Below, piece after piece: positions 54,092 to 62,694 of a stretch of 64,000 nucleotides of DNA (position 1 is its first letter; each line of letters begins with the position of its first letter). A program made the translations under genes and the position numbers. Source of the DNA: Arcicella sp034519515 (GTDB lineage Bacteria; Bacteroidota; Bacteroidia; Cytophagales; Spirosomataceae). The notes under the pieces were generated by a model, which saw nothing but the letters and a program-made list of their open reading frames with translations, did not search any database and was not told where the DNA came from. The stretch is taken from assembly GCA_034519515.1 (NCBI GenBank), contig JAXHOK010000036.1, positions 62,001-126,000 on the forward strand, given 5' to 3'.

Positions 54092-54142
54092 GTACCACAG
54101 GCTTTAGCCTGTTTAGAAAATACAGGCTAAAGCCTTTGGTAC
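54092..54142. repeat. Inverted repeat in the leader of the 377-aa gene
   Basis: gtaccacaggctttagcctg (54092-54111) is complementary to caggctaaagcctttggtac with one mismatch and a ten-base loop. It resembles the REP-like palindrome at 33662. In RNA it would form a long hairpin close to the predicted transcription start. Confidence 0.65.
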
Positions 54143-54257
54143 AAAACATTGCCCAAGTAGCTAAATTTAATCAATTCGTCAATCCTAAAACTATTGATGA
54201 ATGACCGTTTCGTGCGGTTTTGAATTATAATTTTCAGCTTAACACAACACTTGGTCA

Positions 54258-55391
54258 ATGAACAAATCCCTCCGCCCTTGGATTCCAAAAGTAATCTTTC
54301 TATTACTTGCTATCTCCCTTTTTATCAATTTTGAGTCCATCGCTCAAATTTCCATCTCAATTCCAGACACGATTCCTACTTGCTTAGGGGCAAATTTCAA
54401 GATAAACGCTGTCGTAAATCCTGCAACGGGCAATACTTATGTTTGGACGGGTCCGAATGGATATACTTCTACGGAAAAAGATGCTTCTATCGTCAATTTG
54501 ACGGAAAACGGTATGGGCGTTTATAAAGTCACCGTTACCGATTTGGGCGGAGGAGTTGGTACTGCCCAAGCGGTTGTGAAGGCAAATGCCATCGAAACTG
54601 CCTTAATTGGGGGTTTCACGAATGTATGCGTAGGCGAGAATCTACGGCTTCGTGACATCATCTTCCGCCCCGATAATGAAAAACCATTAAGCTATTTCTG
54701 GACAGGGCCAGACGGTTACACCTCAACCGCCGACAGAACCAATATCCCCACTACCGAAGATTTGCGACAAGCGGGTGAATACAGCCTAACCGAAACTTAT
54801 CCAAATGGTTGTTTGGTTACGGCAAAACTCACCCCAACTATCAATAAGTGCCTCAGTATCGGCAATTTAGTGTGGGAAGATACCAATAATGACGGCTTGA
54901 ATAACAACGGAGAAAAAGGAATTGGTAAGGTTTCGGTAAGATTATTTAGAGCAAAATTAGATGAAACAAATCCAGATAATCCTCTTTATTTTCCAGATGG
55001 ATTACCCATCCAAACCACTAAAACGGATTCTTTGACGGGTAAATATTTATTCGCTGATTTAGTGCCAGGTTTTTATATAGTAGAAATTGACGCACCCACG
55101 GATTACGCTTCAAGTGTAGGTACAAATGACTCACCCATAGGCATTTACGAACCTTCACCCAATGCCAACAGTGACGAAAACGATAACGATGATGGCTCAA
55201 CTATCACAGGACAAATCATCAGAACAACTTTTATTGGATTAGGAAATTTTGTAGAACCTCAAAATGATGGAGACCTCACCAGCGGAACTTCTGCCGATAA
55301 AAATTCAAACTTGACGATTGATTTTGGACTGGTTAAAGTGCCTGAATGTAAGAAGGAAGTTTGTTTGCCTTATGTGGCGAAGAAGAAGTGA
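54258..55391 (+). CDS. Small secreted Ig-like/SdrD-B surface protein
   Basis: 377 residues. The signal peptide ends near SIAQ (residue 31). Two Ig/PKD-like modules follow (GNTYVWTGPNGYTSTEKD and LSYFWTGPDGYTSTADR), then one SdrD-B domain (SIGNLVWEDTNNDGLNNNGE) with the acidic linker NSDENDNDDG. The end is CKKEVCLPYVAKKK. It is a compact paralogue of residues ~1030-1360 of the 2,603-residue adhesin joined to its C-terminal motif. With so few domains it is the easiest place to see the shared terminal motif. It may be a minor subunit or a decoy of the larger adhesins. Confidence 0.82.
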   Translation: MNKSLRPWIPKVIFLLLAISLFINFESIAQISISIPDTIPTCLGANFKINAVVNPATGNTYVWTGPNGYTSTEKDASIVNLTENGMGVYKVTVTDLGGGVGTAQAVVKANAIETALIGGFTNVCVGENLRLRDIIFRPDNEKPLSYFWTGPDGYTSTADRTNIPTTEDLRQAGEYSLTETYPNGCLVTAKLTPTINKCLSIGNLVWEDTNNDGLNNNGEKGIGKVSVRLFRAKLDETNPDNPLYFPDGLPIQTTKTDSLTGKYLFADLVPGFYIVEIDAPTDYASSVGTNDSPIGIYEPSPNANSDENDNDDGSTITGQIIRTTFIGLGNFVEPQNDGDLTSGTSADKNSNLTIDFGLVKVPECKKEVCLPYVAKKK

Positions 55392-55398
55392 TTACTAA

Positions 55399-55563
55399 GA
55401 AGCCGTTTTAAAATATCTTACGACAAATTCTGATTGTCTTATTCTGACTATCGAAATCATATTTTTTACACAAGATACGCTGTATATTCCTTAAAAAAAT
55501 ATGATTCCGTTACTCAAAAAATACAATCAGACTTTATTCAGAGTATATTTTAAAACGGCTTCT
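55399..55563. mobile_element. MITE-like 165-bp element with 19-bp terminal inverted repeats
   Basis: agaagccgttttaaaatat (55399-55417) is the exact reverse complement of 55545-55563. Inside, aaatcatatttttt (55454-55467) faces aaaaaatatgatt, and ctgattg faces caatcag, so the whole element folds into one long imperfect hairpin. It carries no gene. It starts eight bases after the stop codon of the surface protein. A miniature inverted-repeat transposon or a structured 3' RNA are both possible. Confidence 0.55.
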
Positions 55564-55566
55564 AAT

Positions 55567-55611
55567 CAAAACGGCTCAATGAAATACAATTTCACTGAAC
55601 CGTTTTGTTTT
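55567..55611. terminator. Bidirectional terminator hairpin
   Basis: caaaacggctcaatgaaat faces atttcactgaaccgttttg, followed by ttttat on the plus strand and preceded by A-rich sequence. It separates the plus-strand surface-protein gene from the convergent minus-strand cluster. Confidence 0.7.
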
Positions 55612-55623
55612 ATGAAAATATAT

Positions 55624-56489
55624 TCATTCCTCTTTTCTGAGATACTCAAAAACCGTTGTCCCCTTTTCCGTAACAAACTCATATTTTACATTTTGGGCGG
55701 CATCCACAGCACTGTAACCTTTGTTGGATAAATCCCAAATATTGACAACGTTAGCAAAAAGCCCACCCTGTGGACGTAGCCTAATTTTTTGCATCGTAAT
55801 CAGAAGACCATCTCCATTAGATTCATTTTTATTTCGCAAAGCCTCTTGATACGAAGCCTATGAAATTTTGGGTCGGGGTCTTCGTGAACATAATCCCAAT
55901 AGCCCGAAACCACTCGGGCATTATTCCTACGTCTGATGGAAACTACTTCTTGTCCCTCGCTGAAAATAGCAATTTGTGAATCAGTATTATTGATTCTTTC
56001 TTCTTGGATTTCGAGGCGTTTCCCGATATTACCCGTATTTTGAGCATCATTTCCAATAAAATACAAACCCGAAATATCCAACAATGCCTCATTGGTTTCA
56101 GTAGGCCGACTCTGATTTTTAGGATTTTGTTGTGCAATTACGGGCGATTGAGGTTTCATAGTAATCACAACGGGCATTGAGGCAATACATTTATCCAGAT
56201 AAGAAATAGTGTATTGATTAGGAGGAAAATTTAAGTCATCCTCGGGACATTCAGGCATTTGCCCTGTCGGAAAAATACTCTCACAAGCCTTAGCATTTAG
56301 ATTATTATCCAAATAACATTGCCAGTAATTGACATTACTCTGATAAAAAGCCTGTCGAGGTTTACAATTGGTCATTTTTGCCAAGCACTTTATTTTCTTC
56401 AAGGAATTTACTGCACTTGCTTCATCCATTTGGGCATTGCTTTGTTGAAAAAATATCAACATAAGCCATAGTGTTAGTAGTTTTTTCAT
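55624..56489 (-). CDS. Small secreted protein, last gene of the envelope cluster (frame break)
   Basis: The start is taken at 56489 (MKKLLTLWLMLIFFQQSNAQ, a signal peptide) rather than the upstream in-frame codon. The mature protein has six cysteines in the first ~80 residues (IKCLAKMTNCKPRQAF, YWQCYLDNNLNAKACESIF, ECPEDD, DKCIAS), suggesting disulfides. A beta-rich part follows, with GLYFIGNDAQNTG and QIAIFSEGQEVVSIRR. The frame changes near 55838, after which NKNESNGDGLLITMQKIRL continues to a stop at 55624, giving about 287 residues. The family is unknown to me. It lies 13 bases after the upstream lipoprotein gene. Confidence 0.65.
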
Positions 56490-56502
56490 ATTAAGTCTGT
56501 TT

Positions 56503-58389
56503 TTATTTTCCGTATTTAATGATGAAGCAGTCATAATCTCCATTACTTTTCAGCTCAGTAGTGTTTTTGATTGTTGTGATTGTGCCTTTAAATAAACCGC
56601 TTACAAATATGTTATTATTAATATCGCTTGTGATACCGAAAGAAATCATTGCATCAGTATTAGAGTATAAAAAATTAATTTCATCCCCAATCTGAGCACC
56701 TGCATTTGAGACTTTACTAATATAATTCCAACCAGTAGTAATTATACTACCACTTTTATCAATATTCATGGCATAACTTGCATTTCCACTTTCGGATGCG
56801 TATTTTAAAAAATCAATATCACCATTTACTTTTAATTTCATGAGGTAATAGTTAATGTTGTTTTGTCTTGTGCTTTGAAGTCCCAAAGATTTGTTATCAA
56901 ACACAAGTCCTGCTCCCTCATAAAGCCCTATCAGAACAAATATATTGTTGTTTACATCTAATACAAGCTCTGTTGGTCTGGAATAATACTCTGGATTACT
57001 ATTATTGATACCGTCTTGCTTTACCCACAGAGGATTACCATTAGAATCAAGCCTGCCAATAAGCGTTTGATATCCTGCTGTTGATGTTGTAGAAGTCAAA
57101 GAACGGATTATCAAGCCTGTAATTGATGTATTTTGAGGTATATTCGTATCGAAAGCCCCAGAGAAAAAGATAGAGTTGTCACTTCCTATTTTGATACAAT
57201 AAATATTCGAGAATCCATTGACATTCGTAGATAGGTATCTCGGTACCCCCCAAAATTTATCTCCACTCATACTCTTATATTTCATGATAAATCCCGTTCT
57301 ACCTTGCGAATATTGATTACCATCTTGAAATCTCTGATAGAAATTACCTCCAACGTACAAATCCTCATTTGAATCCAAAGCAAGACTATAACAATAGATA
57401 GATTCTGTGAATTTTTTCCACCATAGGTTTTCACCAGTTTGTGTATTGAGTTTTAATATTCCTGATTTTACAGATGTATTTCCATTGAAAAAATTATTGT
57501 AACTTATGTAAACACCAGAATTGCCAACAGCTAAGCCTGATGGATATAACGCTTCATTTTGGGAAGGATTTTCAAAATATTTAATCCAAAGTAAGTCTCC
57601 AGTATTGGTGTATTTTGCAACATACAGCGTTTGGTTTTTTGATGTATACGTTATTTTGTCTGAAAATTTAACAGATCCTTTGAAATAGCCAGCGACATAA
57701 AGATTTCCTAAAAGGTCAGTAACAATATGATTTGCATTATCTTCCTCTATTCCCCCAAAACTCCATGCTTTTGTAACCCTCGATGAAACTTCTTTAATAG
57801 TTATTAATTTTGAACTCATCGAAACAGGAGTGGGATTTGAGGAGAATTTGGCAGATAGTGTAATTGTATAGTTTCCTTCTTTGGCATACTGATGCACTCC
57901 TTTTGCGGCTACGCCCGTGGTGTAGTCTGGCGTACCGTCTCCCCAAGACCAAATCAGATTACTTATACCTAATGTATTACTTGAAGGAGCTAATTCGGTT
58001 GTTATGGTAGTTCCAGCCTCAAAATCACCTCCGCTTATGGTGAAATCTAATTGTGGTAATACAGTTATCGTTCTGGTCACTCCCGCACTTCCGCCATCAC
58101 CGATTGCTTTGAGGATGACCGTAAAAGTACCTGACCTTGAATAAATATGTTTTGGGGTTGTTTCGGAAGAAAACGAATTATCGCCAAAATCCCAGATGAT
58201 TTTTTTATTATTAAATACTGCCGAACTGAACTCTAATTCAGAACCGACTTTATAAATGCTACTGTTATCAAGATTCTTGATATTAATAGGACTAACCGAA
58301 GCCGCAATAGGTTCAATTTCCTTGGTACAAGCCCAGTGCGTCAAGATGGGTAAGAACAACAATAAGACCTTATATATATTTTTTTCCAT
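56503..58389 (-). CDS. Lipoprotein with PKD domains and SBBP-type beta-propeller, paralogue 1
   Basis: 628 residues. The lipoprotein signal peptide has the lipobox THWAC (Cys21). Two PKD domains follow (about 32-110 and 113-200), shown by IIWDFGDNSFSSETTPKHIY and LIWSWGDGTPDYTTG. From about 208 there are repeated blades of the type ITTGWNYISKVSNAG and IVTDLLGNLYVAGYFKGSV with 'D-x2-G-N-x-[IY]-V-x-G', the SBBP beta-propeller pattern. It is probably anchored in the outer membrane and displayed. The gene is intact, 13 bases from its neighbours on each side, and closely related to the next gene upstream. Confidence 0.85.
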   Translation of the reverse strand: MEKNIYKVLLLFLPILTHWACTKEIEPIAASVSPINIKNLDNSSIYKVGSELEFSSAVFNNKKIIWDFGDNSFSSETTPKHIYSRSGTFTVILKAIGDGGSAGVTRTITVLPQLDFTISGGDFEAGTTITTELAPSSNTLGISNLIWSWGDGTPDYTTGVAAKGVHQYAKEGNYTITLSAKFSSNPTPVSMSSKLITIKEVSSRVTKAWSFGGIEEDNANHIVTDLLGNLYVAGYFKGSVKFSDKITYTSKNQTLYVAKYTNTGDLLWIKYFENPSQNEALYPSGLAVGNSGVYISYNNFFNGNTSVKSGILKLNTQTGENLWWKKFTESIYCYSLALDSNEDLYVGGNFYQRFQDGNQYSQGRTGFIMKYKSMSGDKFWGVPRYLSTNVNGFSNIYCIKIGSDNSIFFSGAFDTNIPQNTSITGLIIRSLTSTTSTAGYQTLIGRLDSNGNPLWVKQDGINNSNPEYYSRPTELVLDVNNNIFVLIGLYEGAGLVFDNKSLGLQSTRQNNINYYLMKLKVNGDIDFLKYASESGNASYAMNIDKSGSIITTGWNYISKVSNAGAQIGDEINFLYSNTDAMISFGITSDINNNIFVSGLFKGTITTIKNTTELKSNGDYDCFIIKYGK

Positions 58390-58402
58390 ATTGAGTATTG
58401 TT

Positions 58403-60351
58403 TTATTTTCCGTATCTGATAACCATCATGTCTAATTCTCCAGTATTACTTCTTACAGGAAGACTCTTAGTCTCAGCAATAGTATTAAGTGTTCTGTTGT
58501 AGAAACCTGTTACGAAAATGTTATTATTAAGCGTCACTTGTTATGGCATTAGCTGAATTATCTAAACTTGTCGTCAGAAATACATCTTGGTAAATAGGTG
58601 TGCCTGCATTGCTAAATTTAGAAATATTACATCTAAATCCCGTGGTAATAATATCCCCTTTGGCATCTTTAGCAATGGCATCTACTCCATAATTTGCTTT
58701 TGAAGCATAGTCAAAGAATGACACAGTTCCGTTTTTGTCATATTTTACTAAATAATTATCCCGAACTGTTGAACCACTACGGTTAGTTAAGGTTTTTGAA
58801 CCAGACTTAAATTTGATAGAAGAACCATTTTCGATACTTCCTAACATAAAAATGTTATCGTCATTATCTAAAATAAGTCCACGAGGATATGAATTGTAAC
58901 TATTAGTAGTACTAATACTTTCATCTTGACGAACCCAGTCAATAGTAGTAAAATCGGCTTTAAATTTTGAAAGAAAAGTATTTTTTCCATTAGCATTTAT
59001 AACATAATCTCCTGTGCCATATTTTCCAGTAAAATTTCCCATAAAATATAAAGTGTTATCTTTCGCTACGGCTAAATCATATACAATAGAAGACGTGTTG
59101 CTGGGAGAATCTTTCTCTGTAACAAATACAATTGGATTTCCTACAACTGCTCCCGATGAATTATATTTTACCACAAAACCACGAAGTGATAAATCATCAT
59201 AGTTTTTTCCTACTAACGAGTTGTTAAAAGAACCGCCTACATAGATATTTCCAGCATTATCTGCTGCTAATGCTTCATAAGTCAGAACGGTTTTTAAATC
59301 TCTGGGGTATGTAAGATTAATTGCTCCCGCACTACCATTTTGAGGATTTATTGTTAAAATGCCTGCTCTTGGCTCTGCAACCGTATTATTTTGTGAGGAG
59401 TTATTGAAACTTGCGTATACAGAATTATTAGCAAATATCAAGTCACTTATTAAACCCGCTGAACTCGAAAAATTATTATTCATCCCCATTTCGATTCTAT
59501 ACGTTTTTGCCCAAATTATTACACCTGTATTCGTATATTTAGAAACAAAATTATTGATGGAAGCAACACTAGGCAGTGTAATTTCATTGTTATTCACGTC
59601 TCTTCCGAAAGAAACAGGACCGCCTATATACCTACCTGCTACATATACGTTACCACTTGGGTCGGTAATAATCTTTCTCCCTTCTTCTGAATAAATACCT
59701 CCCGCACTCCAAGCATGAGTTACTTTATTGGCAATAGTTGCAGTTGGTTTGATATTGACAGTTGTAAAGTAAGCAAACGTTTGACTATCACCGCTTTTGT
59801 ATTTTACAAATAGTCCAATTGGAAATCCCCCTGATGGAGACTCTCTTGTATAAATATGTTTAGCAGTTGGTGTTAATGAAGTAATTATAGTATTGGGAGT
59901 ACCATCGTTCCATTCCCACTCATATTCAGCCAATCCCGACTGGCTGGCTGTTACTGTTACTTCACAAGGAGCTTCACAATCCCCGCCAGTAACGCTAAAA
60001 GTTATGTTAGGATTAATAGTAAAAGGTTTACTTGCCCCCGCACTACCATCTTTTCCAATGGCTTTGAATACTGCCGTATAGTTGCCAGAAGTGGAAAATT
60101 TGATAGTTGGGAGATAACTCATTAGAAGTGTTTATGACTGTTGTACCTAAAAGAAATTCCCATTTTATATTTGAATAATTTGAAGCGTTGGCACTAAATT
60201 TCACATCTGAATTTACCTTGAAATTATTAGTGCTACTGATGGAAATAACATCATTCACCGATGCTGGGATGGGTTCAATATCTTTCACACAAGCCCAAAG
60301 TGTAAAAATGAGCATAGGAATTGAAAGAAATTTATATGTATTATTTTTCAT
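58403..60351 (-). CDS. Lipoprotein with PKD domains and SBBP-type beta-propeller, paralogue 2 (two frame breaks)
   Basis: The N-terminal frame (60351 to about 60100) has the lipobox TLWAC and the phrase KDIEPIPAS, matching KEIEPIAAS of paralogue 1. The frame changes near 60110 into the main 531-residue stretch (58527-60122), with PKD motifs (YEWEWNDGTPNTIITS) and propeller blades (VYVAGRYIGGPVSFGRDV). A second change at about 58535 hides the end, which reads LNNNIFVTGFYNRTLNTI to a TAA at 58403, aligned with the end of paralogue 1. The corrected length is about 648 residues. The gene order and 13-base spacing indicate cotranscription. Confidence 0.78.
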
Positions 60352-60362
60352 CTGTTTTTCTG

Positions 60363-61655
60363 TTAAAATTTATAAGAAATACTTGCTCCCACTTCACCCG
60401 AAAGAATATTGATTCTTGGCACAAAAGAAGTTCGTTTTTGTAAATTGTCAATTTTTCCTTTGGGTTTCACGGGCGAGTTTACCATATTTTCCTCCCCACA
60501 AAAAAAGCCCAATACCCACAACCGCTGCCCCTGCCATTGGCAAAATACTGGGTGAAGTATATTCTCCTGACGAAATGGGTTGGGCTAATTCACTGTTATC
60601 GGGATTTTTGTCACCACCATAAACACCTTTATACCAAGTGGTATATGCTGCATTATTTTTATCTACTTTGGCAGTATAATCACTATATTTTCCGTTGGAG
60701 ATAATAAATATTGCCGCCGTAGTCCCCAAAGACGCAATACTCAATACTTTAAAAATGGTTCTTTTGCCTTTGTATGAAGCCAATTCTGTTTCAAGGGCTT
60801 CGAGGGCTGCAACATTTTTTGGATTATTAACAACAGGTTTTTGCTCAACAGGAGGCGTAACGACTGGTTTTTCCTGCGGTATTGCTATTTTTGCCACTTC
60901 CACTTTTTTGAGGTTCTTTTGTCATAACAGAATCTACTACTGCAACTACTTTCTCTATTTTTACTTTTTTATTAGCAGAATCTATCGGAGTTTCTATTTT
61001 GGGAATTTCTTTTTTAATAATTGGATTTTCTATCGTAGTTTTTTCTTCTCATTAGCACTATCAGTTTGGGTAACTGCCTCTTTTTCGGGGGGGTATGATA
61101 TGCAATTCTGGTAATTAATACTTCCCATTTTTTGTCGATTTTTTCTGCTTTAAATTCAGCTACACGCTCTTGTGCTTGGTATGGAGTTTGCTTTTTCTTG
61201 TGCTTACCCTTAAATATTGAACGATAAAAGACCTGCACATAGATTTGCCCATTGTTCTCTTTTACTTCCGCAACCACCACGTTGCTAACTTCAAAAGTAG
61301 CATTAGCCGATTTTTGATAAAATAAATCATAATTATTGAAATACTTTCCGATGTTTGCATCAGTAGGTTTGTCGGTGGGATTACGGTCTGGATTTAAATC
61401 GTCTTCTACGATGACACCATCGTTAAAAAATAATTGGTCAGTGCTGGGCAAGTAACTATTGAGCATAACGTTTTTACGTTCGGCTTCACCCACATCGTCA
61501 AGATTGAGAGTATTCATCAATTCGGGAAGAGATTTTTGAATTTTTTTGCGTGCCAATGCTCGTATCTCCTCTTTATCCTTGTTGGAAACTTGAGCTTTTA
61601 CGTTGGTCAAAAGGAAAAAAACAGAGAATGATTCCCCAAAGTAGTTTTTTTTCAT
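60363..61655 (-). CDS. Secreted protein with IQKSLPEL domain, coiled linker and C-terminal membrane segments (frame breaks)
   Basis: Four frames join into one gene. The N-terminal ~190 residues (ALARKKIQKSLPELMNTLNL, FEVSNVVVAEVKENNGQIYV) are homologous to the gene at 61703. A Pro/Lys-rich part follows (IKKEIPKIETPIDSANKK), then PQEKPVVTPPVEQKPV, a hydrophobic segment (VLSIASLGTTAAIFII), a second (LPMAGAAVVGIGLFLW) and the end INILSGEVGASISYKF. The breaks lie in a C run near 61090 and A runs near 61042 and 60920, suggesting sequencing error. The N-terminus also contains an A8 run that may disturb the signal peptide. The ending resembles an outer-membrane beta strand (Phe last). Confidence 0.65.
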
Positions 61656-61702
61656 TTGATTACTGGTTATTATTAACCAAAATATTTGGTTTGATTTTAA
61701 AA

Positions 61703-62692
61703 TTATTCACAGGTAATATCAATCTTTGGAATGAGATAATATTTATATTCACCATTAGATTGTAGGCTTTTGAAAGTCATGTTGGTTATTTTGATGGTAT
61801 TACCCCTATACATAATGGGGTCTTTTGAGAAAATATAAACTTGGTCTTTATTCATTTCCGACATTGTACCGCACACATCTTCAAATTCATAAGGTACATC
61901 TTCAAACTCGTCCATAATATTTACGCCTTCTTTGAGGTTTCATCAATACCATCGCTCCGAGAAACTCACCATTAGCAATATTTTGTAGTACAAAAGTCTT
62001 TAAACGGTCATCGCATTGTATTGATGATATGTTAGCATTGATTTTGACATATTTTATTTCCTTTACAATAGGAGTGGAGGGAACATTGTTAATACTTTTG
62101 AAGTTGATTCATTCCCATTATCGTGAGCTTCGTTTAACGAAATATCGCTGATCCAAACCTGCCAACGCTTGCCAATTTTTTCTACTTTAAATTTTGCGAT
62201 TTGTTCACAAGGCTTGTACCGTTCTTTAATTGTTATGTGTGTACCCTTGAAAAGTGACCTAAAAAAGACCTTAATCGAAATTATATTGTTGGTATCTTTA
62301 ATTTCTGACACTACAATGTTGCTAACCTCGTAGGTTGGTTCAGCAGATTTCTTATAAACCGAATCAGACTTAGCCAAATAAGATGATACTTTTATTCTTG
62401 AAGTCTTATTGCCAATCTTTCGAGCAGGATTGAGGTCATCGTCAATCAGTACACTGTCGCCAGCAAATAGCTGCTCTGGGTTGTTGTAATAACTATTCTG
62501 AGCAACTTCTTTTCGATCTTCAAAAGAGACATCGTCCAAGTTAAGGGTGTTGATGAGTTCAGGAAGTGATTTTTGGATTTTTTTACGAGCCAATAATCGA
62601 ATTTCATCCATGTCTTTTTTGCTGAGTGTGCTTTGTGCTTTTCCCTCAAAATAGAAAATAGTCAGAAACAAAATGAGGAATAGTTGTTTCAT
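61703..62692 (-). CDS. Secreted protein with IQKSLPEL domain, paralogue (two frame breaks)
   Basis: The signal peptide ends at GKAQ (19). The shared domain follows: LLARKKIQKSLPELINTLNL, then AEPTYEVSNIVVSEIKD and SIKVFFRSLFKGTH. The frame changes near 62090, giving SINNVPSTPIVKEIKYVKIN and FVLQNIANGEFLGAMVLMKP. A second change near 61938 gives the end EGVNIMDEFEDVPYEFEDV to IPKIDITCE. The corrected length is about 329 residues. The start lies two bases after the stop of the OmpA-family gene, so the two are almost certainly cotranscribed. No known domain name fits. Confidence 0.68.
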
Positions 62693-62694
62693 AA

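Noticed and set aside
55501..55731. 76-codon plus-strand open frame
   Set aside because: It starts inside the inverted-repeat element and runs through a terminator hairpin into the complement of the next gene.
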